Shown in pieces: positions 1 through 12,299 of a DNA stretch of 64,000 nt. The DNA is from Streblospio benedicti (taxonomy: Eukaryota > Annelida > Polychaeta > Spionida > Spionidae): the NCBI GenBank assembly GCA_019095985.1, contig CM032666.1:57529887-57593886 (forward strand), written 5' to 3'. Below the pieces are notes generated by a model. That model made no database searches. It was not told where the DNA came from and saw only the letters and a program-made list of their open reading frames with translations. Numbering within the stretch: the stretch's first letter is position 1; each line of letters starts with the position of its first letter. Made by a program: the position numbers and the translations under genes.

Positions 1-2084
1 CATTTTATCAATTTATGGCCATTGTAAAAGACAAGACAAATCAATTTGAAGTTCATGCTCGTGCAAATATATTGAGATTATATGTAGTTAAAACGAAATA
101 TAGCATGACTAGAAAGGCAAAGGTCAAGCAATGTGTGGATATTGGACTATAAACAACAAATTACATACATGTTCAAGTAGCTAAGCGTGTAGAAGTCACC
201 ACCTTTGTGTAAATAGGAGATGATGAGTTTTTGCATCACCCAACATTGCCTGATCATCATCTATTTTGGGGGGTTAACCTTCAGATTTTTTAGTGGAACA
301 TATCAATAGTTAAGCCATGACCCCAGAAAACTTTTTCTTCAGTGGAATGCAGGTCAAGAGTTTAAAGGCAAATCATTGAAATTGTTTCAAAAAAACTTTA
401 GTCCGGAGGAATTTCAGTTGGACCGCGCAAGGTCAAGATTGATTCTGAAATTTGAGGGTGCAAATTAAATCTGGTTATTTGTCACCCTTTGGGGAAAATT
501 CATGCGTATCCATTTACGCGCTCCAGCTGATAATCCTGGTTTGGCCACCGGACTATATGGAAAAAAACTCACTACAGTAATTGATTTTGTTTATGACGTA
601 CCTGTCTCATTAAGACAAAGTTGTTCCAGCAAAAAATGACACTATAACACACGGACAGAAACAATGCATATCCGCGCAGTGTGAAAAAGAGATTCCCCTG
701 AACGACAAAGCCAGCTGAGAGTTTTCACCCCGACCTGACCATCATTCCCCCTAATCACGTTGTCGAGTCACAACATGCGAATTCTCCCCCCAAACAGTAT
801 GGCTCATCCATAATGCAGGACGGTGGCCGGCTGGTCGGTCCGCCCACCTGCGGTGTGGGGGTGGGGGGTTTGGGTATGAAAAAGTGGCAGCTTTGCTGGT
901 AGTGACAATGGAGATTCTTAAGTGTGTATTCGCCACGGGTAGCTTACCTGTATGTGTATCTTTATATCTATCTAGGTCTATCAGTTGTTGTTCTGTGACG
1001 TGTGTATTGTTACTGTGTCTTTAGAACGTGATTAAACAATAGAGCTTATTATCACTACGTCTGCTCTCTATTTATCTGATAATACAAAGTCAAAGTCATC
1101 TCCCTACAGTAATACCACCGTCTCAGTGCTCACTAGATACATGTACATGTGCCTGGGACAGCATGCAGTGTTAACTAATTGCCCGATTTCATTCAAACTT
1201 TACGTGACGCTAGTAGGTATGAGACAAAGGTAATTGATTTTAGGCCTTTTGACAGCGTAAGTGTGTCTTCCATAGAGCCATTCGGGTCCGATGTTTTTTA
1301 AATATTTTTTATATGTTTTTTTTTATGTTTTTTTTTTATATTTTCTGTAATAGTTTCAAGACCAAAGCAGACCGGAGACACAGTTTAAAGCACAAAGACT
1401 TAGGTGTATGAATAAAAAAAACAAACGACCTAAAAGCTTGGAGAGGACCGTTAGGGTCTAGACTGAGCAGCCTGTACCCCCAAAAATGAGGAATGATTAC
1501 TGCCTGTCCAAAGACAGTTAGGATTTGATTGATTAATTGATTGCTCGATTGATTGAAAGCATCAAATAAAACGGTCAATGTATTAAAATGTTTACAAACT
1601 TTACATGACTAGTACCATCAACCGTGTTAAGTTTTGACATTTTGCTTAATAAAGTGTGATTTCCAGAAAGCCCCTTTAGATCACCATTCTCCCTTTAAAG
1701 ACACAATCTTCAAATTTGGTACCAGAGTAGTACTAGTGAACAATACCTGTGCCCAGATCTGGATACAGGATATCATTGCGTTGCCAATTTGTAAATCTCT
1801 CGACAGCTTCAATATTGCTTACATCTTGACCGTCTAATCATCGGATCACACGGATCATGTTGTTATCAGCAAAGTACTGTACATGCAGTATACCTCGGAT
1901 ACAATCATATGACTTCTGAACGCAGTGTTTAACAAATTGATGAATCTATTAAAACAATGTGGATATAGATGTGATATAGTGTCAGGAATTATAACCCTAT
2001 GTAGGTTTATTTTTCATTCGATTAGTGATTCGTTCTTTGGAACAGTGGGGAAGGTGTGTTCATCATTCACCATTGACATAAACC
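1..2084. other. Upstream intergenic sequence, no gene seen
   Basis: No convincing coding exon was found on either strand. The stretch includes the presumed promoter and 5' leader of the TRIM-type gene that starts at 2085, but I cannot place a TATA box or transcription start with confidence. A LINE 3' end lies at about 1455-1575 and is listed separately. The short open frames here have no recognisable domain or splice context. Confidence 0.6.
1455..1575 (+). mobile_element. LINE 3'-end fragment with TTGA-type tail
   Basis: This stretch resembles 12850-12940 and, on the opposite strand, 33113-33230. Shared landmarks are a block reading about 'gggcagcc', a 'gaggaat' / 'gaggataa' block, a 'cctgctc' / 'cctgtcc' block, and then repeats of TTGATTGA. 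The 33.1 kb copy still encodes the characteristic basic C-terminus of a LINE ORF2, which identifies the family. This copy is short and decayed. Confidence 0.55.
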
Positions 2085-3935
2085 ATGGCAACAGCAGCAG
2101 GGCCGCCCTCGAACCTATTAGACTTAGTTCGCTGTGAGTTGTGTTTGGACAAATATAATGATTCTGACCGACTGCCCAAACTCCTGAACTGCTCCCACAC
2201 CTTCTGTTTGGCATGTGTCCAGGGATATTACGAGTCCAAGCTGAAGAACAAACTCCCATGTCCTAACTGCAGAAAAGAGTTCACAGTTCCTCAAGGTGGT
2301 GTTCAAAATCTTAACACCAACATCGTGTTGGTTAATCTCTTGGATCATCTGGCCCCATTTACTGCAGTTGACTCAGAGGAAGGTGTTGTTGAAGCAACTT
2401 TTGTTCCCAAAGATAAGATCCCTGACGAAACAAACGGAACCATTTGTAGTTTACATCCAGGAGAAAAGTGCTACTTTTACTGCGATGACTGCAGAGATCC
2501 GCTGTGTGCTGACTGCATAGTTTCCTTAAGTGAAGGTCCCCACAAAACACACAAGATAAGGAAGTTGAGAGATGTGCTCACCACATACAGCACACAGCAC
2601 AAGGATGCTATTCAACTGGTGACAAGTATGAAAATGGAAGGCAAGAAGAGGACAGATGAACTGCTGGAAGAACTAGTCCTGTCCAGAGATTCTCTGATGA
2701 AAGAGGCCAAGTCCAAGCGTGACAAGGCACATCAGGAGGCAGATAGATGGTACCAGAACACCACTGCCACTATCTCCAAGGTGTATGATAAATTACATGC
2801 TCAGATTCTCCAATTCATGTCCAAAATTGATCTACAAGAATTGCAGGAGTCCTTGGAAAAAATAGATTTGCAGAAAATTGATGGAGATTTGAAACAAGCT
2901 CAAAGTTCTCTTGATGAATTGCAGAGTTCTGTAACCAGTTTCAAAAAGTCCACTGTTTGGCCTACAAAGTTCTGGTCAGTTGATGTTGGGAAGATCACTG
3001 ATGATTTTACTGTTGATTTAGGACGTGTCACCGAACCAACACTCAAGCTGCCAGATGTGAATAGCTTTCCATATACAATTAAAAAGAAGCAAGAAAACGC
3101 TGAAGTAGCCAAGCCTAATGTTAGGAAGCAAACTCAACAACAGCCAGGATTTAGACTTCTTTCAGACTTACCCATGCAGCCTGCTTGTTATTGCAATGTT
3201 GGAATGACAACTAATGAGGCTGTTGTGTGTTTTAAAGATCAATCTATTATCAAAAAGATTGCTTTCAAAAGTAACATGGTTATTGATTTGTACCAAAAAC
3301 CATTACCAAGGTATATAGGCTTTAATTGCAAGAAATACATCCTCAATAATAACTATGTACTGTTAAGGAAACATGATAAAGGTCCAAGTTACATACTAAA
3401 CTCCCAGCTGGAGTTGGTCTCCACCATCCAGGAAGACTACGGCTGGATCATTGGTGCAGAGAGCACCCACTGGGTGGCGTTTTGGAAGAATGACACCATC
3501 CAGATCTACGACCTGGAGCAGAAGCAGCTGCTACAGACGCTCACACCACCAGCCGGGGTCAGGTGGTGGGCGGGAGCGTCCATCTGCAGACACCCGGACT
3601 CACAGGGCACAGCAGTGGTGGATTATGACAGCAGCAGCCTGTGTATATACGACCATGACGGCCGTCACCTCCACACCCACAAACTACAGTTTCGGCCTTG
3701 TAAAATCGCATGTAACCGGCGCCACCTGTATGTGGTGTCATGGACCCCGGTCAGTGTATTTGTGTTTTCATGGAGTGGTCAGTTGGTCACCAAGCTGGAC
3801 ACAAAGCAGCTCAGGATACCAAAGGGACAGGAAATATGGAACAGTGCTGTTGATGAAGATCAGTTCACTATAGCGGTTGGTTTACAGTTTGATTCCAGTA
3901 ATGTGAACAGTTTTAAAACATTACAGTGTGTGTAG
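2085..3935 (+). CDS. TRIM-type RING/B-box E3 ubiquitin ligase, uninterrupted coding region
   Basis: This 616-residue protein has the RBCC architecture of TRIM ubiquitin ligases. A C3HC4 RING uses C17, C20, C36, H38, C41, C44, C59 and C62. A type-2 B-box uses C121, H124, C133, C136, C141, C144, H153 and H156. A charged coiled-coil region spans roughly residues 160-290. The remainder (about 345-616) has repeated short strands with Trp/Tyr-Asp motifs such as 'IQIYDLEQ', suggesting a beta-propeller-like substrate-binding domain; I do not see a PRY-SPRY or filamin repeat. By family knowledge it would transfer ubiquitin from an E2 through the RING. The start ATG sits in a good context (accATGG). 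The coding region has no intron, as in many expanded invertebrate TRIM genes, which could reflect retrocopy origin. The exact substrate and ortholog are unknown. Confidence 0.93.
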   Translation: MATAAGPPSNLLDLVRCELCLDKYNDSDRLPKLLNCSHTFCLACVQGYYESKLKNKLPCPNCRKEFTVPQGGVQNLNTNIVLVNLLDHLAPFTAVDSEEGVVEATFVPKDKIPDETNGTICSLHPGEKCYFYCDDCRDPLCADCIVSLSEGPHKTHKIRKLRDVLTTYSTQHKDAIQLVTSMKMEGKKRTDELLEELVLSRDSLMKEAKSKRDKAHQEADRWYQNTTATISKVYDKLHAQILQFMSKIDLQELQESLEKIDLQKIDGDLKQAQSSLDELQSSVTSFKKSTVWPTKFWSVDVGKITDDFTVDLGRVTEPTLKLPDVNSFPYTIKKKQENAEVAKPNVRKQTQQQPGFRLLSDLPMQPACYCNVGMTTNEAVVCFKDQSIIKKIAFKSNMVIDLYQKPLPRYIGFNCKKYILNNNYVLLRKHDKGPSYILNSQLELVSTIQEDYGWIIGAESTHWVAFWKNDTIQIYDLEQKQLLQTLTPPAGVRWWAGASICRHPDSQGTAVVDYDSSSLCIYDHDGRHLHTHKLQFRPCKIACNRRHLYVVSWTPVSVFVFSWSGQLVTKLDTKQLRIPKGQEIWNSAVDEDQFTIAVGLQFDSSNVNSFKTLQCV

Positions 3936-4057
3936 AGACGTTGATATCATAGAGCATGTACTGTATACAGATGTCCAATGATACTCCTCACACCCATGTA
4001 AATACATTGTACCACTCCAAACCTTGGACACATAAAAATGTATACATTTGAAATTCC

Positions 4058-4063
4058 AATAAA
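4058..4063 (+). terminator. Polyadenylation signal of the TRIM-type gene
   Basis: A canonical AATAAA lies 123 bases after the stop codon of the TRIM-type gene. It is the first such hexamer downstream, so it is the likeliest end-processing signal. Further AATAAA hexamers around 4167 and 4656 could give longer transcripts. Confidence 0.6.
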
Positions 4064-5134
4064 ACGTTGATGTAACAGCCCGCCATCTATTGGACCGTTT
4101 TACAGCATAAATCCCATGGGCATTTGGAAGGTTGCATACAGTATATCAATTTCACATTGTGGATAATAAAACATTTACACTAAACAGCAAACAAATGGAC
4201 TACTGCAAAGATATCTACATTGGAGCCGAACATTAATTGTAATTATTCAACTTGGACTAATGAATTGTTGTCTGTTAAAAACATTGTATATTTTGTTTGG
4301 TTGAGGTTCATGTATCTACCATGGATAAATTAATTGCTGTCTTTTATAAACACTGTATATATTTCTTTGGTGGAGGTTCCTGTATACCTTGTATATCATA
4401 ACCACATGTTACCAGTGTCAATCCCTAATTTTTACCTTACTCTACAAGAAGAGGAATCTATAGAAGATAACATTACCTCTGAAAAGAGATCAATCAAATC
4501 CTATTTAATAATTTTTGTTTCCCAAGTAGGAGCCAGACAGTGTGGTAAATATAATAAAAGACTATCGAATCGATTGTAAATAAATGGCTAATTCAAAATA
4601 TAATTGATAGTAATGTTTTCATTCTTCCATGTACAGAAGATGGAATAAAATGTTATATTTGTGATGTGTTTTTATCATCATTTATTTTCATTATTATGGA
4701 CAGTATGTCTTGATTAAACAAAGAAATAAAAATTACTATTTAAGTCCACAATTCACTGTTGACCCAGCATCAAACATGGAAATATCTATACCTTTAAACA
4801 TATACACAAAACACCGAACGGACTTCCATAGAAACCTCCTTTAAGCAGCAACCTCCCTGACCACAAGATTTACCACCATCACCACTGCATAATTGATTTT
4901 AACTTCCACTATAAAGAACACGGGGTGATAATTTTACCAGATGGCTGCGTATTTGCTTTCTATTTCTGCACCTAAAACACTTATCACAGTGTCCAGTTAC
5001 CACTTTTGACCAGCCCGCATGTTGACACGGGAACGCGATAGGAGCTGGCGGCTTTGCGCCCGCTGACCCGTGTTGGATGACCGATGGTGACCACGCTACT
5101 GAGTATAAACATCTTATAGTGATAGAGCCTTTAG
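4064..5134. other. Intergenic, no gene seen
   Basis: AT-rich sequence with several AATAAA hexamers, which may include alternative 3' ends of the TRIM-type transcript. A short GC-rich block lies around 5015-5100. No domain-bearing open frame or exon structure was found. Confidence 0.5.
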
Positions 5135-5310
5135 ACTAGCAGCACCTACATTATGGAATTAACTTCCTCTGTTCATCCAATCCAAGACTCTTGCCATTTT
5201 AAAATCACAATTAATTAAAAAGCACCATTTGTTTATGGAGGCCTACAAGCTTTGTACATAAACATTTATTGGAATATGCACTATGAAAATTGTATTGTAT
5301 CATACGGTAT
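5135..5310 (+). mobile_element. LINE 3' end (CR1/L2-like), decayed
   Basis: In the + strand frame starting near 5135 the translation reads about 'AAPTLWN*LPLFIQ' and then 'HLFMEAYKL'. This is the typical C-terminus of ORF2 in CR1/L2-type LINEs ('APTLWNxLP ... HLFxxA'). An in-frame stop shows it is dead. It is followed by a short 3' UTR ending in a TTGTA-like run. Related 3' ends lie at about 7805-8010 (+) and 52480-52640 (-). Confidence 0.7.
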
Positions 5311-6774
5311 CTTACACGATTAATCATGAACTATAAAAACAAGAGTTTGGAGATACTTTAAAGATAATGCGGAGCCAAAAAATTGTTTGATCAGCAAATA
5401 CTGATATTGCTTAATGCTACTTTTTTCTGTTATAAGTGTAAGGAAAATAAACCTTCTTTCTCAAGTATAATAAATATTTTACACTTGAATCAATGATAGA
5501 ATGCCATGCAGTCTTGTTTACTAAAACAGAAGGTCAGAATGCACAAAACAGATTATCCAGCTTCTATCAAAGCATACTTGGTCGCCAACTAATATTAAAC
5601 ATAACCTTTAAACTTCACGCCGGGTCTCTCAGTTTAAACAAACATTGTTTTCAATCCACTTGGACTCCACTAACCACTAGCAGTAAGTGCTCATCAAACA
5701 CAATCTTCTTGTTAAGCACCATTTGGCAAACCCCGATAAGAGATTCATGAAGAGAATCGCTGCTTTGAAGTCACCATTTTAATTCTGTCTTGTCCATCTT
5801 TCCAGCAGAAACCGACGGAAGCCGAGAGCTTTAAAAAGTGCACTCGAACTATCGGTGCAAATAAAGGGGAAATCTGTCGCCAGTTTTACACACAAAAAGA
5901 CGTTGTTAGAGGCAGGGTTTTATTGAATGGCGTACTTACGAGTGATTGTTACCACAGTCAATGCCATATGGTCGAAATGGGCTATAGATGACTTTAATTT
6001 TAAGAAGATTTTATGGGTTTTTAAAGGCATGTAAATCGGAGACCTTGACTTTGCGCTATTTTCACAATGGCACATAAAGAGTAGAAATGTTGTATTTGGC
6101 TGCTCTGAAAACATAACATTGCAGGAAAGAGGCTGTTTAATAAATAATCTAACGACGCAAAAACTGACAAAGTCAAATCTTTTACAGTGTTTATGGTTTC
6201 TGGATTTAGACACACATATTTTACATCTTGATCATATCGCTGCTTTTCTAGAATTAATCAGTAAAGGTCACAATTTGCTCAAAATGTAAGTTTGTGTGAC
6301 TTAAAACATGTTTGTGTCGAATAATTATGATTCTTATTTTAATCATATGATTTCTTCAATCATTATTATAATTTAGATAGACGTGGTAGAAAGTGATCCT
6401 AACATATTTCACTTAAACACTGAAATTGCAGCATTTCGATAATTGAATATCATGGGCAGGTGCAACGTTACACATTTGCGGTTACATTTCTGGGCGGCTT
6501 GTATTTTGCGGTTTCATGCCATTTTTGGTTCGGCATATTGAAACGGCTCCTGAAAAGTCACATTTCAGATTGAAGGGTCATATTTCTCATTGACGTAAAT
6601 TGAAACCCTCTACATTTCGTGGGTCAACATAATTATATAATTACCTACACAGAAGTACTAAATAATTGGAGGCGTTCCCACGTTCTCAGTTTGCATTGTT
6701 CACCCCATAATAATAGTCAGAACGTGGTAATTGCCGACCCCCATGATCATTGACCTCACGTTTATACCCACCAT
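5311..6774. other. Intergenic, nothing recognised
   Basis: AT-rich sequence. Short open frames on both strands (for example 5493-5750 and 5920-6213) show no domain, codon bias or splice context supporting a gene. Confidence 0.5.
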
Positions 6775-6966
6775 AAAAACCTGCTACAAAACAACCTCAA
6801 ATAAACACCACCTCTATAAACAGGCCACCTCTATGATTAGACCATTACCCACGGTCTTGAACGTCCAAAAAGGGATCATCTCTGTACCTGCATTAAGATA
6901 CCATCTCACTAATGAGACCACTTAAGGCCAGTGTCAATGCTGTCCTAATAGAGAGGTTCTGCTGTA
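6775..6966 (-). mobile_element. Short TIR element, 'gaggttctactgt' family
   Basis: A diverged minus-orientation copy of the window's commonest repeat. The complete form runs from 'acagtagaacctc' to its inverse 'gaggttctactgt' and is filled with alternating blocks such as 'ttaggaccac', 'agaggtggtct' and 'ggtagctttatgaagg'. The right terminus (gagaggttctgctgt) is clear; the left end is decayed. It is non-coding and looks like a MITE. Confidence 0.65.
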
Positions 6967-7213
6967 CAAGTGGAACAGACCGGCCTTTTACCTTAAATGG
7001 CAGCAGTGTCGCCTTAATGTGTCTTTAACGGGCCTTAAGTGTGGGTAGAAATCAGCGATGATGATGGTGACAGAAGGTTCGTTGTCGTTTGTTTTTTTTT
7101 ATATTGTGTGGGGCATAGAGAGAGTGAACCAGTACTACTTCTGTACTGACCATACCAATATGGGGCCGATTCATGTACCAACAGCATCACGCATTGACTA
7201 AATTTGACTTATA

Positions 7214-7498
7214 TAGTAGAACCTCCCTATTAGAACCACCCGTGGGACATGTGTCATGTGGTCTTAATAGAGAGGTGCTCTAAGAAGCTCATTTTATTAG
7301 CTTTATGAAGGTTTCGGACCATCAAAGGTGGTCTTATTATAGAGGTCGTCTCAATAGAGAAGTGGTCTCAACAGAGAGGTGGTCTCTATACAGAGGTTCA
7401 TTCTGGTAGCTTTATGAAGGTTTGGGACCGTGAAAAGTGGTTTTATTATAGATGTGGTCTCTTTATAGAGGTGGTCTTACTTGGGGGTTCTACTGTAC
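7214..7498 (+). mobile_element. Short TIR element, 'gaggttctactgt' family, internally duplicated
   Basis: A copy running from 'tagtagaacctccctatt' to 'ttgggggttctactgta'. It is longer than the usual 175-190 bp because the internal block 'attctggtagctttatgaagg' occurs twice, so it holds an internal duplication or two nested copies. It is non-coding. Confidence 0.8.
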
Positions 7499-7804
7499 CT
7501 TGCACTATGTAAACCTTGTAAAAGGGCCACTTGGAGATTATATCAGCCTTGCACCATGTTTATAAAACATAGCAAACTCAGCAGGACATTCCCCTATAGC
7601 ATGTGGTGAGCCCATTGTTTTATCCTGATAACAGAGAGACACGATACCCAGCCATAATCCACCGCATGGAGTCTCCAGTTGGCCCTTGGACGGTAATAAG
7701 GATGTAAACAACTTCTAGTACGCCAGATCCACTTCATATGGAAATAACTCAGATGTGAATGACAGCAGATGAATTATTACACAAATTCGTATTATGTAAA
7801 TAGC

Positions 7805-8010
7805 ACATAAATTATGGAATAAACTTCCACTGTCCATTAAACAACCCAAGACTCTTACCATTTGGAAAAAACAGAAAAACAAAAAACAAAAAAACAAAAA
7901 CAAAAGACAATCAAAGCACCATTTTCTTAAGGAGGCCGACAAGCGCATATGAACATTTTTGGAATTTGCGCTAGATCTATAAAATCTCACTGAATTGTAT
8001 TGTATTAAGA
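7805..8010 (+). mobile_element. LINE 3' end (same family as 5135), interrupted by A-rich insert
   Basis: The blocks 'attatggaataaacttcc', 'ccaagactcttacca', 'aaagcaccattt' and 'aaggaggccgacaagc' match the LINE 3' end at 5135-5310. An A/C-rich run (about 7866-7905) splits the copy. It ends in 'attgtattgtatt', the pentanucleotide tail of this family. No functional coding remains. Confidence 0.7.
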
Positions 8011-8946
8011 ACTCACGATTATTAACAGATCATCAATAACACTAATCTTAATTCTGTAGAAATGTGGACTCATCAATACGGGCGAGAGACAAAGTACAAT
8101 ATTGACAGAGTTTCGTCCCGAGCGGAGTTGTCACTATTGTTATTGGTGATTTGCATTATAAAACTGGGAGCAAACATTTGCTGAGACTCCAGGTGTCAAA
8201 TGTGGCTGATTAATGAAGCTATTAGACGTCCAGCCAGGCAAACAACATAACAAACAATCAGGCAAACAGCATGGCAAATAACCAGGCAAACAAGACTACA
8301 AATGGCATGGCAAAGAAGACAAACCAGCCAGCAATCAGCAGACAGTCGATCTGTCTTGTGAATACATCCTCATTTAATCTGCCTCATTAATCAATCCACA
8401 AGGTATTGATACTGTAAAACCGCTTTATAGAGGGTGCAGTGTTTAGAGAGATGGCCATGAACCCGCGGATGATGTATGATAATCTACAGAGCTCTTGGCG
8501 CTGCTATTCGCACAGGTACAAAAGATGCACCTAGAAAGAGAATGGGGAAACGTGGAGGTATAAAAAATGTACATTTTTTGTTTTCCTTCCTCAGCAGAAT
8601 ATCACGTCCCACTCTTATTAGTGGAGTTCATCCTAAACACTGGATTATTACTAGCACAATGTGAAACCTGTTCTTTTGTCACTTGAATGGACAAGTCAAA
8701 TATATGAAAATACAAAATTTCTGACTCAGTCATTGCCAACTCAATACATTCAGCCTTGCAAATTACACTCGTTGATTTCGTTCAATTCTAACTAGTATTG
8801 ATGAGTCCAAGGTTGACAATTCACATCTTTTGTCCGAATCCCGTCGATTGGAGTCTGTTGCCCTGTAATTGTGGTGATTGTTGCACCCAATAACAATAAT
8901 CTTCTCGATGGAGGCAAATATTTAGTGGTGGCACCAATTAAAGCTG

Positions 8947-8991
8947 GTCACAATGTACCATTAATGCCCATTGTAGTGGGTACATTGTGAC
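8947..8991. repeat. Perfect 13-bp inverted repeat (hairpin)
   Basis: The arm 'gtcacaatgtacc' at 8947-8959 is exactly complementary to 'ggtacattgtgac' at 8979-8991, with a 19-base loop. No element family was assigned; it may be the core of a small foldback element. Confidence 0.75.
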
Positions 8992-9026
8992 AGATTCGTG
9001 CCTTTCAGCCTGGGGACAAAAGGGGC

Positions 9027-9290
9027 ATGAGCGGGGGTAAATATAGAAAACCAATCAATAGTGTTTACACAAAGCATGTTATTTCCGACATTTACAGCAG
9101 CACCTCCTTACTAAATAAATCCGTAAAAGTGGACGTAGAATGTTGTGGCCAATACCTAGAAATCAATGACAGCATGACTGACACCCTAGTAGGCCTACCA
9201 TTTCAGTTCGAACTAGCGTTATGAGCCTGTATGGCAGTTGTTGTGCTTGATAACCCAAGAAATTACACGTCAATTTATGATAAATAGCTG
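9027..9290 (+). repeat. Dispersed repeat, second copy near 34420-34610
   Basis: The landmarks 'gtttacac', 'ttgtggccaatacctagaaatcaatgac', 'cagttcgaac', 'tatggcagtt' and 'gataacccaa' occur here and, in the same order, in intron 1 of the first receptor gene at about 34420-34610. No coding capacity or clear termini were seen. Confidence 0.65.
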
Positions 9291-11696
9291 TACAATGTGG
9301 TAAATAGTTAGAACAAACAGAAGGATGTCAATTTTCTTTTGTTGGTTCTCTGATTTAATTGTCTTTGTTCAGTTAATTAGGAGCAAAGTAAAAAATAAAA
9401 AAAATAAAATAAAATAAAGTACTTGAATGTGTTCAATGTGTTGGGCTTCACTGCTGGGGACAGTTGGTGCTTGTTCAGGATACGCCAGGCCATGGATAGG
9501 GATGAGGGGGCCTACCATCTCTCTCACGTATAACACCAGTATTCCACATCAAATGTCTTGCTGAAAGAAAGGACATGCACGGAGAATTTGAAAATGGTAA
9601 CAGCACTAACGTAATAGGTTTTGTATTTGTGTTGAAAGACAAAACTATGCATAAACTATTAGTCAGAAAGTAAAACAGATAATGACAACAGCCACTCAGA
9701 TGGAACGTTCGGTAACATTAAGTCACTTGCAGTCATTAGCTGATTATGATTCCTGACTCTGGGTACAATTAATCTGAATATGTTAACAGAAACAAGAGCC
9801 ACTGATAAAAGTCCACAACAGAGACTTCAATGTTGGTATTGTCCCATGTTGTGCCAGGTTCAGACAGTCAACACTAAAAACCAAAAGCTATAAAACATTG
9901 GCACAATTTTAACAAAAGCCATAAAGATAACATTTTATAACCCCATGATTTTAACACAGCAATAGAGCCAGTCTAATTTTCTGTCAGGTTCTTCTTTATC
10001 GCAAAATCAACATTTAATCATTATTAACAAATGAAACAAGTTCTTGTTGTCAAAACTTATATGTTTCCGTTTTTATTGCAAACAAATTTAACAATGTTTT
10101 TATACCCTTTCTTGTAAATGTACCTATCACATTTTATCTACGGACTAATATATCAACAACTTGTCAAACTTCCGCCCCATTCAGTTCTACAAGTTTCACC
10201 AACCGACACTATCCAAGTCGTGATCATCAGTTCACACGAACATTTTAACTCAATCTTGATTGTTCACATGTAGAAATGAAATGTGCACACATTCTGCAGT
10301 CAGATTCGACCTGATTAATGACTATCAAATGAGCCATGCCTCCCTCCTTCTGTCTATCAGCCATTGTTCCCAGTGAGCAAGCGTTCATGCGTTCAGTGCG
10401 TTCATGCATGACGCCACCCGCCTGGGAAACTCCCACCTGCGACAGCTCAGAGAATGCAAGTGTCTCAGCACCAAATACAGCAAGGCCTTGCTATTAGGAG
10501 TCTAATAGAAACAGTACAATTGGTTTTGTTCTATTTGTGAGTTAAGAGATAAATTTGAGTTTACGATTCATTTTTTTTCGTGTTGGAATACATTTCGTTT
10601 ATTAAAACACATCCCGAGCAAATGACAAACTTATAATGGAAATTCAGTAGTAATTTATATGACTATGTGCAAGTTCGTGAATGTTTCAAACAAGTACATG
10701 AATGTTTCAAAAGCAATACAACTGGTGTACAGTCAGCATAAAATGTAAGCGTGATTATATACAATGCAAAGTTCAAATCAAGAATTAAAAATTAGCAGTC
10801 AGTGTACGTTAGTGAAACACTTTTTGTAACACCAATAAAATCATGAAATCAGGTCATGGTATTGGAAAAGATTCGGACGGTTAATCTATAAATTCCGTCA
10901 GACATAATAAGTTTAATGGTAATGAAAGCGTATTATAATAATGGCAGTGTAGTTATTCACTCAATGTGGTGAATTTTTCTAGTTTTTTCCGTAGCAATAT
11001 TGCTGAAATCTGTTTCATTAGAAAAAAAAGAAATAAAAGAAAACCAATGTCATTTGGCATTTGGTTGTTCTATTGGCAAGGTTTCGCTGTACATTGAGAG
11101 ATTGGCTGCCTGGGGGTGAATATGCAGGTTTTCATTGTGCATTGACAGAAGGGGGTCGACCATGCAGGGAATCGACACCCTTGGGGATGAATACCATTGT
11201 GTGTCCTACAGACCTACACACAGTGAAACGGCCACTTTTATGTCATGTGGACTCGCATATTTTCAGTGGCTGTATTGGAATTGCAGTACAAAAAGGTGTA
11301 CTTGTGATTGTGTCTAAACATGTAACCATTTTGCACAGCCCGGTATTCTCTATTTCCAGTGTTAAACCTTTGCTGGCGGTCAGTCATTGATGCACTCACT
11401 GCATTTCGCTGAATCAGACATCCATCTAGGTAAATTTGAGCTTATTTTAACCATAGTCTACTAGGCAGCAGCAGACTGACCCTTTACCACTGTAACAAAA
11501 TTCTAGATCTATAAAGGGCATATTTAGTGGAACTGTCAAGAGCGAGGTTTAGAGACAACAGAAGCTATGCACTAAACTCACTGTGGCCATTGTTGTCACA
11601 AGAACTCATAAAATCACAGCTCAGCCAGCTTTATCACCGATTGAACTCAGTCGCTCCTACAATGTGAGATAAAGTCCAGGGTACAGAAACATCACT

Positions 11697-11860
11697 ACAG
11701 TAGAGACTCTCAATAAAGACCACACGGAGACTGACCTCAAGTAGGTCAATAGAGATGTGTTCTCATTATGGAGGTTTATGGTGGCCCCTTTAAGCGGGGT
11801 TGGGACTGTGAAAAGTGGTCTTACTATAAAGGTGGTCTTAATTGGGGGGTTCTTATGTAA
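11697..11860 (+). mobile_element. Short TIR element, 'gaggttctactgt' family
   Basis: Runs from 'acagtagagactctcaa' to 'ggggggttcttatgta' with the internal 'gtgaaaagtggtcttact' block. It is a diverged copy. Confidence 0.7.
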
Positions 11861-12194
11861 CCAATCACACTAAATGTTTGGGATTACATTGTATTCCGGG
11901 TGTGACTAGTTGGATATTGTATTTGGGGTTTTTGCAGGGATCAGGTTTGTGGAGACAACAGACTGTTCCAATGACCCACTTTTCGCGGGATTAAAACGTC
12001 ATTTCAGTGGTCAGTAGAAATGGACAATGGACGTTTAGAGTTTGTTGTTGGTTTTAGGAATGGAACATTGTTTTAAATCATATCATAAGTTTGGCAAACA
12101 ATTTAGGACAAGAGCAATGAAACATTGACGACTTTTGTAACTAAAATTTTTGCACAAATGGGTGATAATGTTTTGTTTTTTTTTCAATCGCACA

Positions 12195-12195
<1 letters not shown>

Positions 12196-12259
<64 letters not shown>

Positions 12260-12260
12260 A

Positions 12261-12297
<37 letters not shown>
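12196..12297. repeat. (CA)n microsatellite
   Basis: About 100 bases of nearly pure CA dinucleotide repeat, interrupted once by TGAT near 12257. It creates long meaningless open frames on both strands. Confidence 0.98.

Positions 12298-12299
<2 letters not shown>

Larger units (their letters stand above)
8011..11696. other. Intergenic, no gene seen
   Basis: No exon or domain was recognised. The stretch contains a 13-bp hairpin at 8947-8991, a dispersed repeat at about 9027-9290 (both listed), an A-rich run near 9390-9420 and part-copies of short repeats (for example 8413-8450). The open frame at 11061-11390 has no recognisable family. Confidence 0.5.

Noticed and set aside
1336-1578. Minus-strand 80-codon open frame near 1.4 kb
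   Set aside because: It lies antisense over a LINE 3' end and a TTGA repeat; it is a by-product of those.
11061-11390. 109-codon plus-strand open frame
   Set aside because: Composition looks non-coding, with no family resemblance and no flanking splice sites that build a gene.
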